Positions 1-8,557 of a stretch of 64,000 nt of DNA are shown one piece after another. The translations under genes and the position numbers were made by a program. The notes below the pieces were generated by a model, which saw only the letters and a list, made by a program, of their open reading frames with translations, was not told the origin of the DNA and did no database searches. Source of the stretch: VXYL01 sp965208525 (GTDB taxonomy: Bacteria > Pseudomonadota > Gammaproteobacteria > Pseudomonadales > Azotimanducaceae); assembly GCA_965208525.1 (NCBI GenBank), contig OZ242340.1, positions 3,596,001 to 3,660,000 of the forward strand, read 5' to 3'. Positions within the stretch are counted from its first letter, which is position 1; every line of letters starts with the position of its first letter.

Positions 1-417
1 GCGATGACGACGCTGATCCTTCTGGCGCTAGTGTCGATGGGGCCGGGCGTAGTGCTGTTCGCGGTGGATGTCGGCATGGAGCCGCTCTGGGCCGTGCCCT
101 ACTTCCACACCCCGGCTGAGCTCATCTACTTCCTCACCTTCCAGGTCTTTGCCCTGTTCTTCGTGACGGCGCTGTCGGCATCCCGCACCCTCATGGCCAA
201 ACTCTCGCCGCCGCAGATGGCAACGCAGTTCTTTGGTCTTTACAGCCTGAGCGGCACCGTGACGGCGTTCCTCGCCCCGCTGATGGTGGCCACCACAACG
301 GCGTGGTTCAGCTCCCAGCGCGCCGGCTTCGCCTCCCTCATCATCCTCATGCTGATCGGCGCCGCGATGCTGTTCTGGGTGAGGGAAGAACAGGCGACTC
401 CGGCACCGGCCCGGTAG
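1..417 (+). CDS. MFS transporter, UMF1/Atg22-like, C-terminal part
   Basis: The reading frame is open from the first base, so this is the last ~138 residues of a transporter that starts outside the window. About four hydrophobic segments can be seen. The stretch FFGLYSLSGTVTAFLAP is typical of the C-terminal half of the UMF1 (Atg22-like) branch of the major facilitator superfamily, which are inner-membrane permeases. The substrate cannot be told. The protein ends in a short Pro/Ala-rich tail. It is followed 63 bases later by a TauD-type dioxygenase on the same strand, so the two may be co-transcribed. The family call is moderately sure. Confidence 0.75.
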   Translation, partial: AMTTLILLALVSMGPGVVLFAVDVGMEPLWAVPYFHTPAELIYFLTFQVFALFFVTALSASRTLMAKLSPPQMATQFFGLYSLSGTVTAFLAPLMVATTTAWFSSQRAGFASLIILMLIGAAMLFWVREEQATPAPAR

Positions 418-480
418 CGCGCCGCCCTCCAAGCGGCGAGGGCGTATGATGGGCAGACCACGAGGAAGGGAGGCCAAGCA

Positions 481-1404
481 ATGCCCATCACCGTCACGCC
501 CACCGACGCGACCCTTGGCGCAGTGGTCACCGATGTGGACCTCGCGCAACTGGACGATGCCACTTGGGAGGAGATCCACGCCGCGTTCCTCACCTACGGC
601 GTCCTCATCTTCCCGGGCCAGAACCTCACCGAAGAGGCGCAAGGGGCATTCGCGCTTCGCTTCGGCAACATCGAGAAGCTGACCCCCAAGCAGGACAAGC
701 CCACCGTCCAGTTCTCGAACCAAAAGCCGGACGGCACGACAGCGCAGCCGAGCGACCCAGGCTACCCGCTCATGCGGGGCAACGAGGGCTGGCACACGGA
801 CAGCACCTACATGCCGCTCGCCGCCAAGGCAGCCATGTTGATGGCACTCGTGGTGCCGCCGGAGGGGGGCGAGACGGAGTTCGCCGACATGCGCGCGGCG
901 TACGACGCGCTCTCGCCACAAATGCGGGGAAAACTCGAAGGGCTGTCGGCGCACCATTCGCTATACCACTCGCAGTCGAAGGCCGGCTACATCCACAAGA
1001 CCGACCACCTCTACGGGTTCCACGACAAGGGTGCACCGCGGCGTCCCGTCATCAAGACCCACCCAGAGACTGGTCGGAAGTCGATCTACACGGGCCGCCA
1101 CGCATACGGGATTGTCGGCATGGCGCCGGAGGAATCCGAGGCGCTGCTCGACGCCCTCATGGAAGATGCCTGCCAGCCGCCCCGAACCTATCGCCATTCG
1201 TGGCAGGTCGGCGACCTCGTGGTCTGGGACAACCGCTGCCTAATGCACCGAGCACGGCCCTACGACACGAGCCACCCGCGGGTTCTGCGCGCCTCGAGGA
1301 TTGCCGGAGAGCCGGAAACGGAGTTGGCACCGACGTACCCGGACCCACGCGCCGAGGCATATCACCCCACCACGAGCAACGAATCAGCGCTCGCGACCGC
1401 ATAG
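481..1404 (+). CDS. TauD/TfdA-family 2-oxoglutarate-dependent dioxygenase
   Basis: A 307-residue cytosolic enzyme of the family that hydroxylates small substrates such as taurine or aryloxyalkanoates, using Fe(II), O2 and 2-oxoglutarate. The HxD iron motif lies in GWHTDSTYMP (His105, Asp107). The distal iron His is His256 in CLMHRARPYD, and an Arg follows in RVLRASRI for 2-oxoglutarate. Length and motif spacing match the family. The ATG follows a GGAAGGGAGG ribosome site. The sequence is not specific enough to name taurine, 2,4-D or another substrate, and there is no taurine ABC transporter nearby. The neighbouring transporter fragment is the only context. Confidence 0.9.
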   Translation: MPITVTPTDATLGAVVTDVDLAQLDDATWEEIHAAFLTYGVLIFPGQNLTEEAQGAFALRFGNIEKLTPKQDKPTVQFSNQKPDGTTAQPSDPGYPLMRGNEGWHTDSTYMPLAAKAAMLMALVVPPEGGETEFADMRAAYDALSPQMRGKLEGLSAHHSLYHSQSKAGYIHKTDHLYGFHDKGAPRRPVIKTHPETGRKSIYTGRHAYGIVGMAPEESEALLDALMEDACQPPRTYRHSWQVGDLVVWDNRCLMHRARPYDTSHPRVLRASRIAGEPETELAPTYPDPRAEAYHPTTSNESALATA

Positions 1405-1460
1405 CGCGGGGTGACGCTCAGCAAGAGCACCTCGAAGCCGAGTCAACACCAACGTACCGG

Positions 1461-1610
1461 CCGGATGGCGCAGTGTGAAGTTCTTCGGAGCGAAGGCCCA
1501 TCACGCTCCTCGCGCCGAAGGCGAAGAAACCAAGGGCTCAAACACGCATCCAGCCTCCTCCCCGCGAGACGGGCACTGCCGGTGGCGGGGAGACTGGCCT
1601 TGTTCCCTGC
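1461..1610. repeat. dispersed ~150-bp repeat, copy A
   Basis: This stretch closely matches 30425-30577. Both begin CCGGATGGCGCAGTG, share the core TCACGCTCCTCGCGCCGAAG, continue with an AACCAAGGG block, and share CCCGCGAGACGG further on. It lies between the dioxygenase and arsC and fills most of the 264-base gap. No convincing gene is seen in it. It could be a small MITE-like element or a structured non-coding unit. Confidence 0.7.
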
Positions 1611-1668
1611 GCGTCGGCGACTCGGGGTCCTCTGCGGCCTGGGTACTCCGAAGGGTCTAGCGGGCCCC

Positions 1669-2019
1669 CTAAAGCAGTTCCTCCACCTTCTCCGAAGGCC
1701 GCGCGATAACGGCCTTCTCGCCGCGCACGATGATGGGGCGTTGCATCAGCTTCGGATGCTCTTGCAAGAGGCCCACCACCGCGTCTCGGGTGGTGTAGTC
1801 GGCGGCGTCGAGGCCCAGCGCCTTGAAGTTTCGGTCGTTGCGGATGAACTTGGCCGGCGGCTCGCCGACAAGGTCGATGAGACGCGCCATCGTGGCCGCG
1901 TCAATGGGGGTCTTGAGGTATTGAACGACATCGAACTCGACGTCGCGCTCGCGCAGGATGTCCAGCGCGCCGCGTGATTTGCCTCACCCCGGGTTGTGAT
2001 AGACGACGATGCGATCCAT
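1669..2019 (-). CDS. arsC: glutaredoxin-type arsenate reductase (ArsC), probable selenoprotein with TGA at the catalytic cysteine
   Basis: Reading from the ATG at 2019 gives MDRIVVYHNPG, then TGA, then GKSRGALDIL; the frame stays open to TAG at 1669 (116 residues if TGA is read). In ArsC the motif is HNPxC(G/S)xSR with the catalytic Cys at position 12. The TGA is codon 12 exactly. The other family marks are present: FIRNDRNFKALGLD, LMQRPIIV and VIARPSEKVEELL, which carry the conserved arginines. The length fits the ~115-residue glutaredoxin-coupled class that reduces arsenate to arsenite. A stem-loop follows the TGA (1944-1974). I infer selenocysteine; a nonsense mutation is the alternative. 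Conventional gene callers would report only a 73-residue fragment (1669-1890). No other ars gene is adjacent; secF follows upstream of it in the same direction. Confidence 0.75.
1944..1974 (-). promoter_or_regulatory. possible bacterial SECIS stem-loop downstream of the arsC TGA
   Basis: On the minus strand, nine bases after the TGA (1986-1984), four G/C pairs (1974-1971 with 1947-1944), a small internal loop, then five pairs CGCGC/GCGCG (1969-1965 with 1954-1950) enclose the ten-base loop TGGACATCCT. The loop starts 19 bases after the TGA and has G at its second and third places. Known bacterial SECIS elements have a similar distance and a G at the start of the loop. GC-rich sequence forms hairpins easily, so this is support, not proof. 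Confidence 0.45.
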
Positions 2020-2072
2020 GCCTGTCCCTCGAGCAAGTGGCGTCGGATGGGAGTATAGGCGGAAGGCAAGAG

Positions 2073-2993
2073 TCAGGGAGTCTCCGCCGACTCCTTCTCC
2101 GGCAAGGCCAGGTCCTGGCGCGTGATGCCCATGGTTAGGAGCACATTCGCGGCGACGTAGATGGACGAGTAGGTGCCGACCAGTACCCCGATCGTCAGCG
2201 CCGTGGCGAAGCCGGCAATCTGCTCCCCGCCGGCAATGAGGAGCGCAAGCAAAACCAGCAGCGTGGTCAGCGACGTCACCAACGTCCGCCCCAGCATCTG
2301 GTTCAGCGAGCGGTTGATGATCTCCACCGGCGTTCCCCGGCGCACCGAGCGAAAGTTCTCGCGGATGCGGTCCGAAACGACGATGGTGTCGTTGAGCGAG
2401 TAACCGATCACCGCCAGCAAGGCGGCGAGTTCGGCAAGGCCAAAGGTCCAGCGGAAGACGGCGAAGGCGCCCACCACGATCAGCACGTCATGGGCCAGCG
2501 CCACCACCGCACCCACCGCGAACTTCCCCGTGAAGCGGAACATGATGTAGAGCATCACCGCGGCGAGCGCCACCAACAGCGCCATGCCCCCCTTCTCGGT
2601 GAGTTCCTCGCCTACCGCGGGCCCAACAAACTCCGAACGTCTGAGGTCCACACCCGGAAAGGCCCGGGCCAGGGCCGCCGCCACCTCGGTGCCAAGATCG
2701 GACTGATCCACCCCCGTCACCGGCGGCATCCGCACCAAAAGCTCCGTCTCCGAGCCGTAGTTCTGCACCACGCCCCCGGTGAGCCCGGCATCGTCGAGCA
2801 CCGACCGCACCGTCACCGGCTCAACCGGAGTCGCGAAGCCCACCTCCACCAAGGCACCGCCGGTGAAGTCGAGGCCGCGATTGATGCCGCCAATCGCCAG
2901 CGCCACGATCGTGACGATCACGAGCAGGGCGGATGCCGCCGCCGCCATCTTCCGGCGCCCCATGAAATCGATGGTCGGCAGTTCGAACGCCAT
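2073..2993 (-). CDS. secF: protein translocase subunit SecF
   Basis: A 306-residue inner-membrane protein that works with SecD and YajC to drive preproteins across the SecYEG channel using the proton gradient. The N-terminal membrane segment is followed by the periplasmic domain opening FTGGALVEVGF. Then come the clustered C-terminal membrane helices with GYSLNDTIVVSDRIRENFR, the SecF signature. Length is as usual. Its ATG overlaps the SecD stop (shared base 2993), so the two are translationally coupled in a yajC-secD-secF unit. The C-terminus is close to the arsC start. Confidence 0.97.
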   Translation of the reverse strand: MAFELPTIDFMGRRKMAAAASALLVIVTIVALAIGGINRGLDFTGGALVEVGFATPVEPVTVRSVLDDAGLTGGVVQNYGSETELLVRMPPVTGVDQSDLGTEVAAALARAFPGVDLRRSEFVGPAVGEELTEKGGMALLVALAAVMLYIMFRFTGKFAVGAVVALAHDVLIVVGAFAVFRWTFGLAELAALLAVIGYSLNDTIVVSDRIRENFRSVRRGTPVEIINRSLNQMLGRTLVTSLTTLLVLLALLIAGGEQIAGFATALTIGVLVGTYSSIYVAANVLLTMGITRQDLALPEKESAETP

Positions 2994-4939
2994 CAGATCA
3001 ACACTCTGGTGAGCTTGCGGCGGCCATAGATCAGGTGCACCAGGACGCGCGAGCCGAAGATGGCCGTGAACATCGACGTGACGATGCCGATGGAGAGCGT
3101 CACCGCGAAGCCCGCCACTGGCCCGCTGCCGATGGCGTAGAGGATGAGCGCCACGAACAGCGTCGTGACGTTGGCGTCCAGGATGGTGAGGAAGGCGCGG
3201 TCGTAGCCGGCCTGGATCGCCACCGCCGGCGGCGAGCGCTTCAGCTCTTCGCGGATGCGCGAGAAGATCAGCACGTTGGCATCCACCGCCATGCCCACCG
3301 TGAGGACGATGCCGGCGATGCCCGGCAGCGTCAGCGTCGCATTCAAGAGCGACATCACCGCCACGAGAATCACGAGATTGAGCGTCAGCGCCACGTTGGC
3401 GACGAGGCCGAACACCTTGTAGTACACGGCCATGAAGATCAGCACCATCACGAAGCCGACCGACACCGCCAGCATTCCGCGCTCGATGTTCTCATCGCCC
3501 AGCGAAGCGCCGACGGTTCGTTCCTCGACAAAGTACATGGGCGCAGCCAAAGCGCCGGCGCGCAGCAACAGCGCCAGTTCCTGCGCTTCCGCAAGCCCTA
3601 AGCCGGTGACCCGGAAGTTGTAGGCAAGTGGCGATTGAATCGTCGCGACGCTGATGACGCGGCGTTCCTGTCTCGTACTGCGGCGCTCTACCCGCTCGCC
3701 GTCCACCACCTCGGTGACCACCACCGGCTTTTGTTCGATGAAGATGGTGGCCATGCGATGGCCGACGTTAGGCGACGTGGCCTCGTGCATCTGCTCGCCG
3801 CCGCGACTGTCGAGGGAGATGTTCACTTGCGGCAGGCCGGTTTCCGAGTCCCGAGACTGCACGGCGTTGGTCACGCTGTCGCCGGTGACGATGATGTCGC
3901 GCTGCAAGGTCACCGGGCGACCATCTTCATCGATCCAGTCCTCAACCTCCGAAGGCCGATCCTCGGGCAAGGAAACCAATCGAAACTCGAGGTTCGCGAA
4001 CTTGTCGAGGATGCGTTTGGCGCGGGCGCTGTCCTGCACGCCCGGCAGGTCGATGACGATTCGGGAACCGCCAAGCCGCTGCACCAAGGGCTCCGAAACC
4101 CCGAGCTGGTTCACGCGATTGCGCAGCCCCGTCAGGTTCTGCTCGATAGCGGTGGATTCGATCTCATCGAGCTTGGAATCCTGCACGGTCACCGTGAGGC
4201 CGGGGAATCCATCCACCGTGGCCTCGTCGATCACATAGTCCGGCTCCCGGAACTCCTCCTCGAGCACCTCAATGGCCCGTTCCCGCGAGCTCGGCGTGGA
4301 GAAGCCAAGCTGGATGGCGTTGACGTCCCCCGTCATCACCGCATCGTCCGGGCTGCGATAGCGCAGGCGCTCTTCCCGCAACACGTCCTTGGCCTTCTGC
4401 AGCTCGTCTCCTAGCCTTTTGGCCAGTGCTTCCACCATGTCCACCTGCAGCACGAAGTGGATGCCGCCGGCAAGGTCTAGGCCTTTCGCCATGGGCTTGC
4501 CGCCGATGTCGGCCAGCCATTGCGGCGTGGTTGAGGCAAGGCTCAGGGCGATGATGTAACGCCGTTCCTCGCCGGCGGGATTCAAGGCAGCGTCTAGCAG
4601 GGTACTGGCGCGAAGCTGTGCCTCGTTGCTTTCGAGCCGCAGCAGCGCTCCCGGTCGTCCGGCGCGCTCGACCATCTCCGATCCCTTGACGGCGATGCCG
4701 GCGACCTCAAGCCGCGTCTCGGCGTCACCGAGAAACGCCTCGTCCACCTGCTCGGCGGCATTGTCGGCGCTGATCTGCAGCGCGTAGTCCGGCGGATACA
4801 GATTCGGCAGCGCGTACAGGCACGCGATCACCACCACGAGCGCGAACGCAACGTAGCGCCATGCAGCGACTTCGTTCGGCGCCCGCTGACGGACGGCCGT
4901 GCCGAACAGGTTTTGCCCAGCGACCGGGTTACTTCTCAT
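2993..4939 (-). CDS. secD: protein translocase subunit SecD
   Basis: A 648-residue inner-membrane protein, partner of SecF. It has an N-terminal membrane helix (around residues 28-46, ending ALPNLYPPDYALQIS), a long periplasmic P1 region with GLDLAGGIHFVLQVD, and C-terminal membrane helices with the RND-like stretch GMAVDANVLIFSRIREEL. The start overlaps the yajC end by 11 bases, and the stop overlaps the secF start. The first ~25 residues are longer than in many SecD proteins, so a start a little downstream is possible. Confidence 0.97.
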   Translation of the reverse strand: MRSNPVAGQNLFGTAVRQRAPNEVAAWRYVAFALVVVIACLYALPNLYPPDYALQISADNAAEQVDEAFLGDAETRLEVAGIAVKGSEMVERAGRPGALLRLESNEAQLRASTLLDAALNPAGEERRYIIALSLASTTPQWLADIGGKPMAKGLDLAGGIHFVLQVDMVEALAKRLGDELQKAKDVLREERLRYRSPDDAVMTGDVNAIQLGFSTPSSRERAIEVLEEEFREPDYVIDEATVDGFPGLTVTVQDSKLDEIESTAIEQNLTGLRNRVNQLGVSEPLVQRLGGSRIVIDLPGVQDSARAKRILDKFANLEFRLVSLPEDRPSEVEDWIDEDGRPVTLQRDIIVTGDSVTNAVQSRDSETGLPQVNISLDSRGGEQMHEATSPNVGHRMATIFIEQKPVVVTEVVDGERVERRSTRQERRVISVATIQSPLAYNFRVTGLGLAEAQELALLLRAGALAAPMYFVEERTVGASLGDENIERGMLAVSVGFVMVLIFMAVYYKVFGLVANVALTLNLVILVAVMSLLNATLTLPGIAGIVLTVGMAVDANVLIFSRIREELKRSPPAVAIQAGYDRAFLTILDANVTTLFVALILYAIGSGPVAGFAVTLSIGIVTSMFTAIFGSRVLVHLIYGRRKLTRVLI

Positions 4940-5273
4940 CCAGCGTCTTGAGTGTGCCCTTGGGCAGGGTTGCGCCGACGGAGCTCTTCTGCACGCGAAT
5001 CTCGACGTTGGGTGCGATGCGCACCTTGACGAAGTCGTCGTCGACGTTAGTGACGAGGCCGGCGACGCCGCCGGCCGTGACCACTTCGTCGCCCTTGTCG
5101 AGGCTCGCCACCAGTGCCTGATGCTCCTTGCGCCGCTTGCTCTGCGGGCGGATCAGCAGGAAGTAGAAGATGGCGATGAAGCCGCCCAGGAAGAGGAATT
5201 GAATCCAGCCGCCACCGGCACCGCCGGCGTCGGCGGCGTGCGCCGCCGGCTCGATGAGTTCATGCAAATTCAT
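4929..5273 (-). CDS. yajC: preprotein translocase accessory subunit YajC
   Basis: A 114-residue protein with one membrane segment (about residues 26-44, FLFLGGFIAIFYFLLIRPQ) followed by a small charged cytosolic domain with GDEVVTAGGVAG, the YajC hallmark. It binds SecDF. It sits directly after tgt, the standard gammaproteobacterial order tgt-yajC-secD-secF, and its stop is next to the SecD start. The N-terminus is longer than usual and rich in Ala/Gly before the membrane helix. Confidence 0.95.
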   Translation of the reverse strand: MNLHELIEPAAHAADAGGAGGGWIQFLFLGGFIAIFYFLLIRPQSKRRKEHQALVASLDKGDEVVTAGGVAGLVTNVDDDFVKVRIAPNVEIRVQKSSVGATLPKGTLKTLDEK

Positions 5274-6368
5274 TCAGCTCCGCCACGCGGCGGCAAGGGT
5301 GGGAACAAGGCGCGAGAGCGTACCCGCTTCGATGGCGGCGCGCAATTCGGCCATGAGGGAATGGTAGAAGTGGAGGTTGTGGATGGTCATCAACATGCCG
5401 CCGAGCATTTCATTGGCGCGATCGAGGTGGTGCAGATAAGCGCGGGAGAAGTTCTGGCAGGTGTAGCAAGAGCATTCAGGGTCGAGCGGCGCCCGGTCGG
5501 AGCGATGCACGGCGTTGCGGATGCGCACGACGCCCGTGGAGGTGAAGAGGTGGCCGTTCCGGGCGTTGCGGGTGGGAAGGACGCAATCGAACATGTCGAT
5601 GCCTTGCGACACGCCGTAGATGAGGTCTTCCGGCGTGCCTACGCCCATTAGGTAGCGCGGGTGAGCCTCGGGCATACGCGGCGCGATACCGGCGAGCACG
5701 GCGTTCATCTCCTCCTTGGATTCGCCGACGGAAAGGCCGCCGATGGCATAGCCGTCGAAGCCCATTTCGTTGAGTCGCTCAAGGCTTTCGCGGCGCAGGT
5801 TCGCGTGCATCCCGCCTTGGACGATGCCGAACAAGAGATTGGGGCTCTCGCCATGCGCTTCGCGGCCCCGCTCCGCCCAGCGCATCGAGAGCTCCATCGA
5901 GGCCCGCGCCTCGTCTTCCGTTGCGGGATACGGTGTGCATTCGTCGAACGACATGACCACATCGGAGCCCAGGTTGCGCTGCGCCTCTATGCTCCGCTCC
6001 GGCGTCAACAGGATGCGGTCGCCGTTGATCGGCGAGCGAAACTCGACCCCCTCCTCCGTGACCTTGCGCAACTCCCGCAAGCTGAACACCTGAAAGCCGC
6101 CGGAGTCGGTGAGGATGGGCCCGTCCCACGCCATGAACGCATGCAGCCCGCCCAGCGCCGCCACCTCGGCATCCCCGGGTCTGAGCAGCAGATGGAACGT
6201 GTTGCCGAGCAGAATCTTCGTGCCAACGTCGTGCAGCGACGCCGGCGTCATCCCCTTCACGGACCCATACGTCCCGCACGGCATGAACACGGGCGTCTCA
6301 ACGGTCCCGTGCGGCGTGGTGAGACGCCCGCGCCGCGCAGCGCCGTCCGTGGCAAGCAACTCGAACAT
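5274..6368 (-). CDS. tgt: queuine tRNA-ribosyltransferase
   Basis: A 364-residue enzyme that swaps the wobble guanine of tRNAs for Asp, Asn, His and Tyr for the queuosine precursor preQ1. The motifs are TDSGGFQVFSL (catalytic Asp), GGLSVGESKEEM, and the zinc site CSCYTCQ followed by a His-rich stretch TIHNLHFYHSL near the C-terminus. I chose the ATG at 6368, which gives MFELLATDGAARRG, the usual N-terminus. The frame stays open to 6494 but the extra residues look non-coding and hold a hairpin. It works right after QueA is made, which comes later in the pathway on the tRNA-bound base. Confidence 0.96.
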   Translation of the reverse strand: MFELLATDGAARRGRLTTPHGTVETPVFMPCGTYGSVKGMTPASLHDVGTKILLGNTFHLLLRPGDAEVAALGGLHAFMAWDGPILTDSGGFQVFSLRELRKVTEEGVEFRSPINGDRILLTPERSIEAQRNLGSDVVMSFDECTPYPATEDEARASMELSMRWAERGREAHGESPNLLFGIVQGGMHANLRRESLERLNEMGFDGYAIGGLSVGESKEEMNAVLAGIAPRMPEAHPRYLMGVGTPEDLIYGVSQGIDMFDCVLPTRNARNGHLFTSTGVVRIRNAVHRSDRAPLDPECSCYTCQNFSRAYLHHLDRANEMLGGMLMTIHNLHFYHSLMAELRAAIEAGTLSRLVPTLAAAWRS

Positions 6369-6420
6369 GGATTGCAAGTGTCGCGATGACCCCGCAGCGA
6401 CGCAAGGCCGCTGCCCCGCA

Positions 6421-6442
6421 CGGGCGGGATCGCCCCCGCCCG
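6421..6442 (-). terminator. terminator-like hairpin between queA and tgt
   Basis: A perfect 8-bp inverted repeat, CGGGCGGG and CCCGCCCG, with a 6-base loop, in the 122 bases between the queA stop and the tgt start. There is no U-run on the minus strand, so it may only slow transcription or set the relative expression of the two genes. Confidence 0.35.
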
Positions 6443-6490
6443 TCTTGAACGCCCCGCTAGATTCCGCCCGGGACGGGGCAAGCCCGTGCC

Positions 6491-7504
6491 TCAACCTCCT
6501 CCACGGGTGCAGAACATCGCATCGCCATAGCTAAAGAATCGATAGCGCTCAGCGACCGCCTCGGCGTAGGCCCGCCGCACCGGCTCCACGCCGGCGAAAG
6601 CCGACACCAGCATCAGCAACGTCGATTCCGGCAGGTGGAAGTTCGTGATGAGCGCATCGACCACGCGAAACCGAAACCCCGGCGTGATGAACAATCGAGT
6701 CTCGCCCGCGTCCGCCCGGCTCGCCGCGGCAGCTTCCAGCGTTCGGACCACCGTGGTGCCAACGGCAACGACTCGTCCCTGGCAAGCGTCAAGACGCTCC
6801 CGCGTCGCTGCCGGAATCTGGTAGCGCTCGGCGTGCATTCGATGCTCCGACACGATCTCCGCCCGCATCGGCTGGAACGTGCCGGCGCCGACGTGAAGCG
6901 TCACAGCCTCCACGCCCACGCCCCTATCCCGAACCGCGGCAATCACGTTTTCGTCAAAGTGCAGCCCAGCCGTGGGCGCGGCCACCGCGCCGGCGTGCCG
7001 GGCAAACACCGTCTGATAGCGTTCGGCGTCCGCCTCGTCGTCCGCACGCTCGATATAGGGCGGAAGTGGCACGTGGCCGTGACGTTCCAGAACCGCCGCC
7101 ACGCCCCCCGGAAACTCCAGCAGGTAAAACTCGCCCTGACGCTCCAGCACGCGGAGGGCAACGTCCGCCACCTGCACCCGCCGGCCCGGCTTCAACGGCT
7201 TGCTGGACCGAACCTGACAAAGCGCCCGCCGATCGTCCTCTATGCGCTCGACAAGAATTTCGGCGCGGCCGCCGCTGTCCTTCACGCCGTGCAGCCGCGC
7301 CTTGATGACCCTAGTGTCGTTCACCACCAACAGATCGCCCGGTGCAAGCAACTCGGGCAAGTCCACAAACCGGCGATGCGCGAGGCCCGCCTCGCCAAGC
7401 ACCAGCAAGCGGCTCGCCGAACGCTGCTCGCCGGGCCTTTGTGCGATCAGCTCCTCTGGCAGATCGAAGGCAAAGTCGGAACGCCGCCAATCACGCGAGG
7501 CCAC
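6491..7504 (-). CDS. queA: S-adenosylmethionine:tRNA ribosyltransferase-isomerase
   Basis: A 337-residue enzyme that transfers and rearranges the ribosyl part of S-adenosylmethionine onto preQ1 in tRNA, making epoxyqueuosine. It has the family start DFAFDLPEELIAQRP, then VVNDTRVIKARL, APTAGLHFDE, GAGTFQPMR and a C-terminal TNFHLPESTLLMLVSAFAG. Length and order are normal. It lies upstream of tgt on the same strand, the usual queA-tgt pair. Confidence 0.96.
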   Translation of the reverse strand: MASRDWRRSDFAFDLPEELIAQRPGEQRSASRLLVLGEAGLAHRRFVDLPELLAPGDLLVVNDTRVIKARLHGVKDSGGRAEILVERIEDDRRALCQVRSSKPLKPGRRVQVADVALRVLERQGEFYLLEFPGGVAAVLERHGHVPLPPYIERADDEADAERYQTVFARHAGAVAAPTAGLHFDENVIAAVRDRGVGVEAVTLHVGAGTFQPMRAEIVSEHRMHAERYQIPAATRERLDACQGRVVAVGTTVVRTLEAAAASRADAGETRLFITPGFRFRVVDALITNFHLPESTLLMLVSAFAGVEPVRRAYAEAVAERYRFFSYGDAMFCTRGGG

Positions 7505-7513
7505 GGCGCCTGG

Positions 7514-8296
7514 TCAGCCGCCCTGGCGGCGCACGCCTTCGCCAGCGCCGCCAACCGCGTTCACCGTGGGGTCGCCTCGATAGGTCACCGTGCCGCTGCC
7601 GTTGATCTGCACATCGAGGCGCTGCTCCACCCAAACCAGCGCCTGCCCTGAACCCACAATCTCCACTTCGGCAGCACCCGTCGTCCTTAGGCCCGTAGAG
7701 CGGTGCAGGCCGGAACCGCCGATGTCCACGTTCAGGTCTCCCGCGGTGCCGGTTGCCGTAACCCGCCCCGAACCGTCGATCTGGCTGACGAGCCGCGACG
7801 CACTCACGTCATCGAGCGTGACCTGCCCGGACCCCTCCACATCCGCCACCACCGTGGGCGCCTGCGCGGAAGCGACCCGAATCTCGCCCGAACCATAGAC
7901 GATGAGCATCAAGCCATCCGCGACCGGCACCTCCTGCACCGCCGCACGACCGCTCCCAGAAACGCGCAACACCTTGATTTCGGGCAAAGAAACCATGAAC
8001 TCGATGGGATAGGTGGCACGCACCCCCTCACCCCAGTCGCTGTCCCGCCGCAGCACGAGCGTATCGCCATCCACCTCGACAACCACGGATGGCATGACGT
8101 TGTCCTCTGCCGACACCGACACGCCAAATGCGCCGGGCGTCACGGAGAGTTCCCCATCGCCAACCAAGCTGATGCTGGTGAAACCGGTGACGTCGTGCGT
8201 AACCACGGTCACCTCGCCGGAGCCACGCTCCGTGTAACACGCCCCTAGCGAGACGACGCATGCCGCCCCTAGAAACGCCGCGAACTGCCTGCGCAA
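7514..8296 (-). CDS. head-GIN (DUF2807) domain lipoprotein
   Basis: A secreted, probably lipid-anchored protein of unknown role. The TTG at 8296 follows a GGGGAGAG ribosome site and gives a short signal peptide LRRQFAAFLGAACVVSLGAC with a clear lipobox (LGAC). The mature part is a repetitive beta structure in which a (V/I)xGSGxxx unit returns about every 20-25 residues (VSGSGRAAV, VYGSGEIRV, VEGSGQVTL, IDGSGRVTA, IGGSGLHRS, IVGSGQALV, INGSGTVTY). That is the pattern of head-GIN/auto-transporter adhesin-like domains. A longer start at 8392 would place ~30 residues with no signal character in front. It starts close to the divergent tRNA gene. Confidence 0.8.
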   Translation of the reverse strand: MRRQFAAFLGAACVVSLGACYTERGSGEVTVVTHDVTGFTSISLVGDGELSVTPGAFGVSVSAEDNVMPSVVVEVDGDTLVLRRDSDWGEGVRATYPIEFMVSLPEIKVLRVSGSGRAAVQEVPVADGLMLIVYGSGEIRVASAQAPTVVADVEGSGQVTLDDVSASRLVSQIDGSGRVTATGTAGDLNVDIGGSGLHRSTGLRTTGAAEVEIVGSGQALVWVEQRLDVQINGSGTVTYRGDPTVNAVGGAGEGVRRQGG

Positions 8297-8415
8297 GAGC
8301 CGTCTCTCCCCGAAAGCGAAGAATCTTACTCCACGCTTGCCAGCCGCCGGCAGCGACCGGAATCCTTGACTACCAGCCCCCCAGCCCCACAATGACGCTC
8401 ACGCTTCGAACCCAA

Positions 8416-8502
8416 GCCTGGGTGGCGAAATTGGTAGACGCGCCAGACTCAAAATCTGGTATGGGCAACCATGTGAGAGTTCGAGTCTCTCCCCAGGCAC
8501 CA
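8416..8502 (+). tRNA. tRNA-Leu (anticodon CAA)
   Basis: The acceptor stem GCCTGGG pairs with CCCAGGC, followed by ACCA with the CCA end encoded. The anticodon stem CCAGA/TCTGG encloses the loop CTCAAAA with anticodon CAA (reads UUG). A long variable arm with a hairpin and a T-loop TTCGAGT follow, as in a class II leucine tRNA of 87 bases. Confidence 0.97.
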
Positions 8503-8557
8503 CAAATCGACTGCGCGCCGTGCAATGGATCGGGTTGCGGACGGTCGAAAGCGAAAA

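Noticed and set aside
1746..2069. 107-residue minus-strand frame across arsC
   Set aside because: Ser/Arg/Thr-rich, different frame from the ArsC motifs; a shadow of the true gene.
3035..4414. Long plus-strand frames over secD
   Set aside because: His/Arg/Asp-rich antisense shadows of SecD, as expected in GC-rich DNA.
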